A stretch of DNA of 34,374 nucleotides from Verrucomicrobiales bacterium (GCA_029213065.1 JARGPH010000041.1:11013-45386); one strand, 5' to 3'. Shown: positions 16,891-25,426, counted from the first letter of the stretch. The notes: a model not told the origin generated them from the sequence alone. Made by a program: numbers and translations.

Positions 16891-16914
16891 CCGAAGCCTT
16901 TGATCCCATTTACT

Positions 16915-18420
16915 ATGAAAACCTTTTTAGCCATTGTTATGGCTTTCTCATTTCTTCTCTCCGGTGTTTCGAATTCGGTGCACGCTCAGGGGAAGGGCGA
17001 TGCCGACATTGAGCGGCTCAATATGCTGATTGAGCAGGCCAACCGGATGAAGCAGAAGATCGAGTCCGAGAAGCAACAGGAAGCCAGGCTCGATGACCCT
17101 GAGTTTCAGAAAAAGAAGCTGCAGGAGTTCGATCAGAAGTTTCAATCTCTCGATTCACCTCTCGGCGATAACAAGCCGCAGATTCAGAAGAACATCGACT
17201 ACGTCTGGACGGTGACCGCCGCGATTCTCGTGATGCTGATGCAGCTGGGCTTCTGTATGCTCGAGATCGGGATGTCACGGGCGAGGAACGCGATCAACGT
17301 GGCGATGAAAAATGTCCTCGATTTCTCCGTCGCAACGATTTCCTTCATGCTCTTCGGGTTTGTCTTTATGTTCGGCACTTCGGAGACGGGGTGGATCGGA
17401 ACACAGGACCTCGCGATCTGGAGATTCGGAGGTGAGAGTCCGATCTGGACCTTCTTTTTCTTTCAGGTCGTTTTTGTGGCGACTGCCTGCACGATTGCCT
17501 CCGGCGCGATGGCGGAGCGGACCAAGTTTATCGGTTACATGTGTTACACGGTGATTTTGTCAGGATTGATTTATCCGGTCTTCGGTCACTGGGCCTGGGG
17601 CAGTTTCGGCGGAGGCTTTGAGGCGGGATTCGGAGGCAGCCCCGGTTGGCTCGAAACCTTCGGGGTGGGCTTCCACGACTTTGCCGGATCCACCGTGGTG
17701 CATGGCATTGGAGGGGCGAGTGCGCTCGCCGGGATCCTCATTGTCGGAGCGCGCAAAGGGCGTTTCGACGAGGATGGAAATCCACGCTATCTCCCGGGAC
17801 ACAATCTTCCTCTCGTCTGCTTCGGAACGATTATTCTCTGGGTCGGCTGGTTTGGCTTCAACGCCGGTTCGCTCGTCGAGGGTAGTTCCGGGATCGGACG
17901 AATCTGTGTGAACACCGCCGTGGCCGGCGCGGCGGGGTGTGTCATTGCGATGTGCTTTTTCTGGGTGATTCGCGGCGTTCCCAATGTTCTCGTTTCGCTG
18001 AACGGGATTCTCGGCGGGCTCGTCGCCGTGACCGCGTGTGCCGACGTGGTCACGCCGGTTGGTGCCTTGATTCTCGGAGGGGTCGCGGGGATCATCTCAA
18101 CCTGGGGGGCGATGCTTCTCGAGAAAATGCGGATCGACGACGTCGTCGGAGCGGTCCCGGTCCACCTCTTCTGCGGGATTTGGGGAACCTTATGTGTCGC
18201 GCTTTTTCACGAGGAGGGATTCTCGATGGATCGACTCGGCATTCAGGTTTTCGGAACCCTTTCAATTTGTGTGGGAGCCTTTGCGGTTGCCTACGTTCTT
18301 TTCAAGGTGATTGACACCTTCATTGGCCTTCGCGTTTCGGACGAGGAGCAGGAAGACGGGCTCGATTTCTCGGAGCACTCCGCGAATGCCTACCCGGATT
18401 TCGAGACCTCGGAAGGGTAG
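16915..18420 (+). CDS. amt: Ammonium transporter (Amt family) with secreted coiled-coil N-terminal extension
   Basis: This is a 501-residue protein. A signal peptide (1-24, cleavage after VHA) precedes a charged coiled coil (about 30-82), and then the full 11-helix Amt domain starts near 95. Twin-His positions are in STVVHGIGGAS and VPVHLFCGIWG, and FHDFAGS carries the conserved Asp. The C-terminal tail (DEEQEDGLDFSEH) matches the regulatory tail that PII proteins touch, but no glnK lies beside it. It moves NH4+/NH3 across the inner membrane. The extension is unusual and faces the periplasm. The ATG at 16915 was preferred to the TTG at 16900 because it gives a normal signal peptide. It is the last gene of the roadblock unit. 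Confidence 0.92.
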   Translation: MKTFLAIVMAFSFLLSGVSNSVHAQGKGDADIERLNMLIEQANRMKQKIESEKQQEARLDDPEFQKKKLQEFDQKFQSLDSPLGDNKPQIQKNIDYVWTVTAAILVMLMQLGFCMLEIGMSRARNAINVAMKNVLDFSVATISFMLFGFVFMFGTSETGWIGTQDLAIWRFGGESPIWTFFFFQVVFVATACTIASGAMAERTKFIGYMCYTVILSGLIYPVFGHWAWGSFGGGFEAGFGGSPGWLETFGVGFHDFAGSTVVHGIGGASALAGILIVGARKGRFDEDGNPRYLPGHNLPLVCFGTIILWVGWFGFNAGSLVEGSSGIGRICVNTAVAGAAGCVIAMCFFWVIRGVPNVLVSLNGILGGLVAVTACADVVTPVGALILGGVAGIISTWGAMLLEKMRIDDVVGAVPVHLFCGIWGTLCVALFHEEGFSMDRLGIQVFGTLSICVGAFAVAYVLFKVIDTFIGLRVSDEEQEDGLDFSEHSANAYPDFETSEG

Positions 18421-18447
18421 GGAGGATTTGGTTCTACCCCGGCGTGG

Positions 18448-18466
18448 CACGGGATTGCATCCCGTG
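18448..18466. repeat. REP-like palindrome after amt
   Basis: CACGGGAT (18448-18455) and ATCCCGTG (18459-18466) form a perfect 8-bp stem with a TGC loop, 28 bases after the amt stop and between convergent genes. It may serve as terminator; the following TTCT is short. Hairpins of the form GGCACGGGAT-loop-ATCCCGTG are common dispersed repeats in related genomes (general experience). Confidence 0.45.
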
Positions 18467-18498
18467 TTCTCTGCCTGGCGGTTCGCACAGCATCCCTT

Positions 18499-18538
18499 GC
18501 GAGTTGAGATTAAGATTAGGATTATGAAAAAGAAAAAG
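18499..18538 (+). repeat. Dispersed AG-rich repeat, copy 1
   Basis: This 40-base element (starts GCGAGTTGAGATTAAG, ends GAAAAAGAAAAAG) matches, in opposite orientation, the element at 23526-23564 at most positions. The shared core is AGATTAAGATTA followed by a GAAAAAGAAAAAG tail. The two copies are 5 kb apart, so the element is dispersed. Confidence 0.6.
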
Positions 18539-18617
18539 ATTTCAGGGTACGAGGGCTGCTAAACGAGGATTCCAGTTTTTGTGCGAAGGGGGTGAACGGG
18601 AAATCGGTCTGCCTTGG

Positions 18618-20777
18618 TCACTTCACTTCAGGCGATGCACCTGCTGCTTTTTTGTAGATCTGCTTGATTTTATCACTGCTGATGGCGCGGTCAAAAACGG
18701 CAATCTCGTCGAGGCGGCCCTCGAAGAAATCTTTGTTCGTGCAGGGGCCTCCGAAAAAGAAAGTGTCCGGATGTCCTTCTTCAGCTGTATTTTTTGTCTG
18801 TGCTATGAGATGGACGCCGTCGAGAAAGATGTGACTGGTGTCACCCTCGCGGGCGACAGCGAGATGGTGCCATTTCCACCGTTCAACCGGAAAAAGGCTT
18901 TCGGGGCGGCCCGGATCTCCAATTGGGTTGCGGAGAAAACCTTTTCCTTCATAGACTAAGTAGCGTTTTCCATCGGCACTGTCGATGAGGCCGACATGGT
19001 CCCCGGAATTACGGTCTGCGAAGTTTCGTCCGCGAGAGAAAAGCCACTCGGTCTTATCGATTTTTCCGGGGGCTGAACCGCTCCAAAACCACATCGAAAT
19101 GGTGTAATTCCGGTCCGTGAGGTCCGGGATTCGGGCGCTGATGCGGGCGTCGGCGACGTGAACGGCGCGGTTCTTTTCCCCCTTGGAAAAAGCGGAGTGA
19201 TGTGGACCTTGCAGGTAAAAGAGCGTTTGCGGTTCGAAGAGGGCATCGAGCCCGTTGCCGGAGGAGTCGAGGGCGCGAGGACCTGTGAACTCATCGAGGC
19301 GCCAGTAGGCGGTCGGATTCAAGCTTAGAGTGTATTCCGCGGCAGGGCCGTGTTCCTGAGCGGTATTCATCCGACCTTTGCCGGTAAGATCCTCAAGCAT
19401 CGCGAGCGAGGTCTCGACGATCTTCGGTTCAGCGGTCACTTCGAGTCCGGCCGATCGGGCTGCCCAGGTGTTGTAGCCGCCGATGAGATGTTGCTCGGGT
19501 GGGGGAATGTAGCCGTCGCCTCCGTTCGCGAGTTCGATCACCATGGTGTGCTCGGTCGGGCTCGCGCCTTTAATTTTCAGTCCGGTGATCGCGTAGGTCT
19601 CGTTCGGCGTCGTCGTGATCGAGATTTTCTCTCCCAGCCTCAGCGCCTGGACGACGATCTCAGTGTTCTGCTTTTCGTGGAGGATGACCTGCTCGCGAGC
19701 GTAGATTTCCTCTTTGGTTTTGGGGAGGTTCTCTCCGAGCTCTTCGACGATTTTCTGAGACCATTGGAGGAGTTGCTTGTCCGGGGTCCGGTAGTCGAGT
19801 GTCATGCGTGTCTCCATCATCGCGATGGATTCGGGGCGGTGATACTGGATCGATTCGTAGGCCGACATCCCGAGGTCGATCATCCCTTCGGAAAAGTTTT
19901 CGATGGTTGAGTCAGGATCCCGTTCCGTCGATTTTTCGTAGTCCTGTCGCCAGATGTCACCACTGCAACCGTGAGACATCATCGCGACGAAGCCTTCTTT
20001 TCCCTGAGCAATTCGATCCTGGAGCCCGTTGGAAAAGAGGCCGAAGTAATCGGCACTGATGTCGCGGTCGCCGTAGTAGTGCATTGAGAAATTAGAAAGC
20101 AGTCCGATGGGCTCGCCGTCGGTGGATTGAATGGAGATGAGCGATAGCATCGGGTCTTCCGGTCCGGTCTTGCCCACCGAAATTTCCCGATCGCGCCCGG
20201 CGTGCATATTGGCCCGGACTGTGGGGTTTCCAAACGGGTCTTCCTGAACGTGATCCGGATGGATGACCCAGCGGCGCAGAGCGGTGTATTCCCCGGCATC
20301 GATTTCGCCCCAGCCGATTTGGGCGGGCTTCATCTCTTTGAGCGGAGTGAGGATGGCATCGACTAGCTTTTTGGTGAGAAAGAGAACATAGGCGGGATCG
20401 GCATCGGTTCCGAGCGCTCCCATGCAGGAAGGGGCGGTGTGAGTGTGCGTTGCTGAAATGAGGATGTTCTCCGGCTTAATATCCGCCTTCGCGGCCGCGA
20501 GTCCTTTCGCTTTGTCACAGAGATCGCGGGGAACCATGCAGCTGTCGACGACGACGAGAACGATAGTCTCTTTCTCATCGGTGAAGGCAAGGGAACGGGC
20601 ACTCACCGGTGTTTTTACTTTGTCCACGCTCCGGCTCACCATGCTGCCGTTGACGAGCACGGGAAGCGTCTTCGGGGTTACGTCGGTGATCGCGGAACCG
20701 GCTTTGAATTCTGCGAGGGCCGGTGATTGGAGTGCCAGAAACAAGAGGGTCACCAGAGAGCATGAGAAGCGGATCAT
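18618..20777 (-). CDS. Secreted neutral ceramidase-like N-terminal domain fused to a LamG-type domain
   Basis: This is a 719-residue exported protein. The signal peptide is at 1-22 (ALA). The neutral/alkaline ceramidase N-terminal fold (about 25-440) shows AGSAITDVTP, SATHTHTAPS (108-117, metal-binding His) and MSHGCSGDIW. The latter sits where ceramidases have their nucleophile loop, but the GDVSP signature is absent, so amidase action on ceramide is not assured. A C-terminal concanavalin A-like/LamG domain (about 505-715, YWRLDE...ALDSSGNG..., ISMWFW, WHHLAV, FEGRLDEIAVFDRA) suggests carbohydrate or surface binding. The ATG at 20777 was chosen for the signal peptide. It is 81 bases downstream of another secreted protein gene on the same strand. 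Confidence 0.85.
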   Translation of the reverse strand: MIRFSCSLVTLLFLALQSPALAEFKAGSAITDVTPKTLPVLVNGSMVSRSVDKVKTPVSARSLAFTDEKETIVLVVVDSCMVPRDLCDKAKGLAAAKADIKPENILISATHTHTAPSCMGALGTDADPAYVLFLTKKLVDAILTPLKEMKPAQIGWGEIDAGEYTALRRWVIHPDHVQEDPFGNPTVRANMHAGRDREISVGKTGPEDPMLSLISIQSTDGEPIGLLSNFSMHYYGDRDISADYFGLFSNGLQDRIAQGKEGFVAMMSHGCSGDIWRQDYEKSTERDPDSTIENFSEGMIDLGMSAYESIQYHRPESIAMMETRMTLDYRTPDKQLLQWSQKIVEELGENLPKTKEEIYAREQVILHEKQNTEIVVQALRLGEKISITTTPNETYAITGLKIKGASPTEHTMVIELANGGDGYIPPPEQHLIGGYNTWAARSAGLEVTAEPKIVETSLAMLEDLTGKGRMNTAQEHGPAAEYTLSLNPTAYWRLDEFTGPRALDSSGNGLDALFEPQTLFYLQGPHHSAFSKGEKNRAVHVADARISARIPDLTDRNYTISMWFWSGSAPGKIDKTEWLFSRGRNFADRNSGDHVGLIDSADGKRYLVYEGKGFLRNPIGDPGRPESLFPVERWKWHHLAVAREGDTSHIFLDGVHLIAQTKNTAEEGHPDTFFFGGPCTNKDFFEGRLDEIAVFDRAISSDKIKQIYKKAAGASPEVK

Positions 20778-20858
20778 GCGCCGAGAATAGGCGGTTTGGC
20801 AGGATCGGAGCAAGAGGCCTCGCGCCGCATTGGCGTGATGGACAATTCCTCGTGACGG

Positions 20859-22025
20859 CTAGAAGAAAGAGGGAATGCCGGCGAGAGAGAATTCCTTATT
20901 GTTCTCGTCGGCATACTTCAGAAGCCGGGAATCCGAACCGTGAATAGCGACGACCTTGTCTTTGTGTTTCGCGATGACAACATTGCCCCGGTAATCGACT
21001 TCGCCGTTCTTCGCCGACTTCTTCGGCAGCCCGTCGAGAATGCCCACTTTGTGTTTGTAAGTCGCCTCTGATTTGGTGAAGGTCTCGATTTCCCGAATCT
21101 CATTCTGGCGCAATTGCAGGGTGTGTTCCTTCTTCGCGAGGAAGTAGTAGGCGCTCGTATTTTCTGTCTGTCCCAGCATATAGACCGTCACCTTGACCTC
21201 GGTCGGGTGAACCGAGGCATTGCGGATGTTGGTGGTGAGTCTCCAGCGGTATTGATTCATTTTCGAAGGACTGCCATTGATGCTGCTTTCGATGCGAATG
21301 CGGGGCACTCTTTCGAGAGCGCCTTCCGATTCCGCGAGGGCGCGTTCCCAGGACTCCTTTGATTGCTCTCTGGTTTCGCCGAGAGAATTTGTTGCGACGG
21401 GGGCTTCGCGCTTTTGCATCGCCGCGAAGCTCTCCTTTTCATCGATCAGTTTCACGAGCTGGTGACCGAAGGCGAGATCGCGGGCATCCATTTCCTCTCC
21501 ATCCTTTCGCTTTTCCTTGAGGGGGACGATTCGAAGATTGGCGAGCTGGTTGGATCCTTTGGGATAGCGGTGAGCGGGAACGATGAGCTCGAAAATGACC
21601 GGGTCTCCGCTGTGTCGGCCCGAGGTGATGCGTTCCTCGAACTTGCCACTTTCATTGAAAAGCCCGTAGTGGCTGGCGTCCTCCCAGACGTTTAAAATGG
21701 CGTTCGAAGTCACCATTTTTTCGTAGTCACCCATATCTTCACGAAAGTACATCGCCTTGTTCATGAGGCTCTCGGCATTGGTGCTGCCGGAGCGATCTGA
21801 TTCCTCGATCACCTCGATGAGGGAGATCATCCGGGACTTGAGTTTCTTCAGATCCTCGGGATTCGCTTTCTTTGCGGCAGGGGATGGGGCGAGACTCTTC
21901 GCGAGGAGCTGGGCGTTCTTATCAAATTTGGATGATGGTGCCGCCGATGCTGTCTCGCAAAATCCGGAGGCGAAGAGAGCGAGCAGAGCCGCGAGGGTAC
22001 GGGGAGAAAAAAAGGAACGGGGCAT
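20859..22025 (-). CDS. Secreted protein of unknown function
   Basis: This 388-residue protein has a signal peptide (about 1-27, ending SGFCETASA). It begins at the ATG just before that peptide; an upstream ATG would add 40 residues. A helical segment (about 55-115, charged) is followed by a mixed, beta-rich C-terminal half with a YRGNVVIAKHKDK stretch and an immunoglobulin-like strand pattern around RWRLTTNIRNASVHPTEVKV. No catalytic motif or known family is recognised. It is likely periplasmic. It sits between the M20 peptidase (88 bases) and the ceramidase-like gene (81 bases), all on the minus strand. Confidence 0.65.
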   Translation of the reverse strand: MPRSFFSPRTLAALLALFASGFCETASAAPSSKFDKNAQLLAKSLAPSPAAKKANPEDLKKLKSRMISLIEVIEESDRSGSTNAESLMNKAMYFREDMGDYEKMVTSNAILNVWEDASHYGLFNESGKFEERITSGRHSGDPVIFELIVPAHRYPKGSNQLANLRIVPLKEKRKDGEEMDARDLAFGHQLVKLIDEKESFAAMQKREAPVATNSLGETREQSKESWERALAESEGALERVPRIRIESSINGSPSKMNQYRWRLTTNIRNASVHPTEVKVTVYMLGQTENTSAYYFLAKKEHTLQLRQNEIREIETFTKSEATYKHKVGILDGLPKKSAKNGEVDYRGNVVIAKHKDKVVAIHGSDSRLLKYADENNKEFSLAGIPSFF

Positions 22026-22113
22026 GAGGAAGTGGGGGGATTCCAGGCTGTTTATACCTTGGATCCACTTCCGTGTGACAGGAAAAAGTGTTGTCTGTTT
22101 CCTCTCTAACTGC

Positions 22114-23445
22114 CTACTGCTTGCCCAGTTCCTCAAGGAGGGCACGGTTGAGAGCGATGCCGGCTTCGAAGTTGGTCACCGTGAAGCTCTCGTTGGGCGC
22201 GTGGATCTGGCAGTCGGGAAGTGCGAGACCGAGGAGGAGCGTGTCGACTCCGAGAATGTCCTTGATTGCCTGAATGATAGGAATGCTGCCACCTTCGCGG
22301 ATGAGACGTGGTTCACTCTGGAAGGCTTTCTTAAGGGCACTCTGAGCCGCTTTCCCGTAGTCCGAATGCGGGTCCATGACGTAGGCCGGGCCGTCGTGTC
22401 CGAGTTCGACTTCGAGTCGGCAGGAATCGGGGCATTGTGCCTGAAGATGCTCCGAAGCGAGTCGGAGAATTTCCGCAGGATCCTGGTCTGCGACGAGGCG
22501 GAAACTCAGTTTTGCCATCGCGGAGCGGGGAATGACGGTTTTGGATCCTTCTCCCTGATAGCCGCCGCCGATACCGTTCACCTCGGCGGTGGGGCGACCC
22601 CAGCGTTGTTCAAGCGCGGTGTAGCCACCTTCACCCCAGAGCCCTTTAGAGCCGGTCTCGGCAAGGGTGGCGGCATCGCCGTCGGGCAGGCTCGCCCACA
22701 TCTCGCGCTCCCACGGTTCGAGATCGACAACGGAATCGTAGAATCCCGGAATGAGAATTTTACCGTTCTCATCGTGAAGTGAGGCAACGAGCCGTGCTAC
22801 GATTGTGGCCGGGTTCGGGACCGCTCCTCCGTAAACGCCGGAGTGGAGATCGAGGGTGGGGCCGTGGACGGTAAATTCGAGGCAGGCAATGCCGCGGAGA
22901 CCGTAGGTCATCGTCGGAACGCCGGGGGCAATCATCCCGGTGTCGGAAACGGCGCAGACGTCGCAGGCCAGCTCTTCTTTATGCGCTTCGAGGAAAGGAG
23001 CGAGGTTGGGGCTTCCGATTTCCTCTTCACCTTCGAGTAGGAAAATCACGTTCACGGGGAGATCCCCGTGCTCTTTGAGGGCCGCCTCGACTCCGAGGAT
23101 ATGAGCAAAATGCTGCCCCTTGTTGTCGGTTGCGCCACGGCAGAAGATTTTGTCACCGACGAGGGTGGGTTCGAAGGGAGGCGTGTCCCACTCTTCGACA
23201 GGATCGACGGGCTGCACATCGTAGTGGCCGTAAATCAGAACCGTGGGACGATCATCTCTCTTCTCGTTTCGCGCCACGACGATCGGATGTCCCGGTGTCT
23301 CGTGAAGCTCGGGCTTCAATCCCATCCGCGTGAACTTCTGCATCAGAAAGTCAGCACAGTTCCGCACATCTCCTTTATGACGGCTGTCGGTGGAGATGCT
23401 GGGGAAACGAAGAAATTCGAAAAATTCAGTAAGTTCGGGTGTCAT
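22114..23445 (-). CDS. M20-family dipeptidase
   Basis: This 443-residue cytosolic metallopeptidase has the di-zinc ligand set of the M20 family: H74 in YGHYDVQP, bridging D107 in CRGATDNKG, catalytic E140 and ligand E141 in EGEEEIGS, D168 in SDTG, and a late His in CQIHAPNES. The lid/dimer domain between about residues 190 and 340 is intact (THGPTLDLHSGVYGG-like region). The family includes CNDP/PepV-like dipeptidases; substrate preference is unknown. There is no signal peptide. Seven copies of an 8-base repeat lie 22 bases before the start codon, which could affect expression. Confidence 0.93.
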   Translation of the reverse strand: MTPELTEFFEFLRFPSISTDSRHKGDVRNCADFLMQKFTRMGLKPELHETPGHPIVVARNEKRDDRPTVLIYGHYDVQPVDPVEEWDTPPFEPTLVGDKIFCRGATDNKGQHFAHILGVEAALKEHGDLPVNVIFLLEGEEEIGSPNLAPFLEAHKEELACDVCAVSDTGMIAPGVPTMTYGLRGIACLEFTVHGPTLDLHSGVYGGAVPNPATIVARLVASLHDENGKILIPGFYDSVVDLEPWEREMWASLPDGDAATLAETGSKGLWGEGGYTALEQRWGRPTAEVNGIGGGYQGEGSKTVIPRSAMAKLSFRLVADQDPAEILRLASEHLQAQCPDSCRLEVELGHDGPAYVMDPHSDYGKAAQSALKKAFQSEPRLIREGGSIPIIQAIKDILGVDTLLLGLALPDCQIHAPNESFTVTNFEAGIALNRALLEELGKQ

Positions 23446-23467
23446 GGTGAGTTCCGCTGCGCGGAGT

Positions 23468-23523
23468 AGAAGGTGAGAAGGTGAGAAGGTGAGAAGGTGA
23501 GAAGGTGAGAAGGTGAGAAGGTG
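23468..23523 (+). repeat. Seven tandem copies of an 8-bp unit (AGAAGGTG)
   Basis: AGAAGGTG repeats exactly seven times from 23468 to 23523, 22 bases upstream of the M20 peptidase start (which reads leftward, so its transcript carries CACCTTCT repeats). Such simple repeats are prone to slip, and this one sits in the leader or promoter zone. Confidence 0.9.
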
Positions 23524-23525
23524 GT

Positions 23526-23616
23526 CTTTTTCTTTTTCCTACTCTTAATCTTAATCTGATTCGCAGACTTCCTTTCGGGCGTCAGTGCGGAGAGCAAGAG
23601 CAAGATTTAGAAAAAG
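23526..23616 (-). repeat. Dispersed AG-rich repeat, copy 2 plus an inverted partner
   Basis: The reverse complement of 23526-23564 matches the element at 18499-18538. Immediately beyond, 23591-23616 (AGAGCAAGAGCAAGATTTAG, then AAAAAG) is a looser copy in the other orientation. Together they form an inverted pair between the M20 peptidase gene and purB. No gene is present in 23446-23621. Confidence 0.55.
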
Positions 23617-23621
23617 AGTTC

Positions 23622-25040
23622 CTAAAGAATACTACCGGGTTCGTAGCTGGCGGCGCCGTCGATGTTGTCGGCGTAGGCGCCGGCTTCGTTGATGAAGCGA
23701 TCAATCTGCATCTGGACAGCTCCGGCGTTGGCTTTTCCTTCTTCGAGGCTGGCCTGGAGCTGGTCATAGCTCATTCCGAGGCCGCCATCTTCGGCGAGAC
23801 GGGAAACGAGATCGTTCTTATCGGATGCTCCGGTGCGGTATGCCTGGGCGGCGGCAACGGCGTGCTCCTTGATCACTTCGTGGGCGGTCTCGCGTCCGAT
23901 TCCGTTTTTGACTGCCGTCATCATGATCGTGGTGCTGAGTAGGAAGGGGAGATAGTGCTGGTTCTCGCGCTCGATCACTGCGGGGTAGGCCGCCATTTGG
24001 TCGAGAACGGTGACCATGGTCTCGAGGAGTCCGTCGATCGCGTAGAAGGAATCCGGCAACATGACGCGTCGGACAACCGAGCAGGAAACGTCGCCCTCGT
24101 TCCACTGATCACCGGCAAGACCGTTGGCCATCGTGAGGTAACCGCCGAGAATGGTTTTGAACCCGTTGATGCGTTCGCAGCTGCGGCTGTTCATCTTGTG
24201 CGGCATCGCGGAGGAGCCGACCTGGCCTTTAGCAAATCCTTCGCTGGCGAGCTCGTGGCCGGCCATGATGCGGATCGTCTTGGCAAAGCTGGAAGGGCCT
24301 GAAGCGACGCCGTTAAGGGCCGCTACGACCTGAAGATCGAGACTGCGGGGGTAAACCTGACCGACATTGGTGAAGATACGGTGAATCCCGAGGTGAGCGG
24401 CGACCTTGTTCTCGAGCTGCATCACTTTCTCGGCGTCGCCGTCAAAGAGACTCAGCTGATCAAGCTGCGTTCCCACCGCGCCTTTGAGGCCGCGAACGGG
24501 ATAGTCAGCAATCAGTTCACTGAGCTGCTGGCCGGCGATGAGCATCTCCTCACCGAACATTGCGAGACGTTTTCCGAAAGTTGTAATCTGCGCCGCGACG
24601 TTGTGGGTCCTCGCGGTAATGACGAGATCGCGATACTCGTCTGCTTTCAAGGAGAGACGATGAAGCACTGCCGCAGTTTTGAAATGGGTCACTTCCAGAG
24701 AGCGGTAGACCTGGAGCTGTTCGACGTTCTCAGTGAGATCCCGGCTCGTCATTCCTTTGTGGATGTGTTCGTGCCCGGCGAGGTCGCAGAACTCTTCAAT
24801 GCGGGCCTTCACATCGTGACGGGTGACGCGCTCACGGGCATCGATCGATTCGAGATTGATGTCGTCGATGACGCGCTCGTAGGCCTCGATGGCTTCGGCG
24901 GGAATGTCGAGACCCAGATCGCGCTGGGCTTTCATCACCGCAACCCAGAGTTCGCGCTCCAGTTTGACTTTACCTTCGGGTGACCAGACCGCTTTCATAT
25001 CGGCGGTGGCGTAGCGTTCTGCAAGGACGTTTGGAATCAT
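23622..25040 (-). CDS. purB: Adenylosuccinate lyase PurB
   Basis: This 472-residue enzyme of the fumarase/aspartase superfamily cleaves SAICAR and adenylosuccinate in purine synthesis. The superfamily signature is GSSAMPHKMNSR (from G275, flexible loop with the catalytic serine pair S276/S277). The His of TARTHNVAA (H146) and the GMTSRDLTEN segment (96-105) are the other active-site parts. Length and start are normal. With purT at 6221 this is the second purine gene in the window, but the two are far apart and not co-transcribed. A pyrimidine-rich repeat on the coding strand lies directly upstream of the start. Confidence 0.95.
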   Translation of the reverse strand: MIPNVLAERYATADMKAVWSPEGKVKLERELWVAVMKAQRDLGLDIPAEAIEAYERVIDDINLESIDARERVTRHDVKARIEEFCDLAGHEHIHKGMTSRDLTENVEQLQVYRSLEVTHFKTAAVLHRLSLKADEYRDLVITARTHNVAAQITTFGKRLAMFGEEMLIAGQQLSELIADYPVRGLKGAVGTQLDQLSLFDGDAEKVMQLENKVAAHLGIHRIFTNVGQVYPRSLDLQVVAALNGVASGPSSFAKTIRIMAGHELASEGFAKGQVGSSAMPHKMNSRSCERINGFKTILGGYLTMANGLAGDQWNEGDVSCSVVRRVMLPDSFYAIDGLLETMVTVLDQMAAYPAVIERENQHYLPFLLSTTIMMTAVKNGIGRETAHEVIKEHAVAAAQAYRTGASDKNDLVSRLAEDGGLGMSYDQLQASLEEGKANAGAVQMQIDRFINEAGAYADNIDGAASYEPGSIL

Positions 25041-25045
25041 ATTTT

Positions 25046-25087
25046 GAGTAGAAAGTAGAGGGGAAAAGTAGAAAGTAGAAAGGAGGG
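25046..25087 (+). repeat. Imperfect 7-bp repeats (AGTAGAA type) before purB
   Basis: GTAGAAAGTAG is repeated (25048-25058 and 25068-25078) with GGGGAAAA between, followed by AAAGGAGGG. It lies 6 bases upstream of the purB start codon, so the purB leader carries CTACTTT repeats instead of a normal purine-rich ribosome site. Confidence 0.6.
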
Positions 25088-25108
25088 AAGGCTTTTAAAA
25101 TGGCCGGC

Positions 25109-25426
25109 CTAGTCAGCTGCTGCGATGTCTTTGAGATAGTCGAAGGAGTAGATGCCGGTGTTGTGGCCGTCAGAAAATTTGAATTGGAGACCGTAACCTC
25201 CGACCGGAGCCCAGCCCGTTACGGTGACGCCGGAGAAGTCTTTACCCTGCTCGTCGCCGGAGATGGCATTTCCGAGGAGATCGCGCTCCCCCTGAGTCTC
25301 CGCACTGGGTGAAAGCGAGCGGAGACGATCCATTTTAAAGAAATCGTCGCTCTCGTCTGTCCACTTGATAGCGATTTCGTCTCCAATTATCTGGATATCT
25401 TTGATGCCAATCATATGATTTGGCAT
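25109..25426 (-). CDS. DUF971 (GBBH-like N-terminal domain) protein
   Basis: This is a 105-residue protein. DUF971 marks are the N-terminal IKDIQIIGDEIAIKWTDES, the LRSLSPSAETQGERDL segment and the C-terminal FSDGHNTGIYSFDYLK. The domain is the small fold found at the N-terminus of gamma-butyrobetaine hydroxylases and, alone, in bacteria near FeS-related genes. Here the cysteine cluster found in some members (CPCA.C) reads SPSAET, so metal binding by that site is unlikely. The start was taken at 25426; an ATG at 25414 is possible. It lies 68 bases before purB on the same strand. Confidence 0.82.
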   Translation of the reverse strand: MPNHMIGIKDIQIIGDEIAIKWTDESDDFFKMDRLRSLSPSAETQGERDLLGNAISGDEQGKDFSGVTVTGWAPVGGYGLQFKFSDGHNTGIYSFDYLKDIAAAD

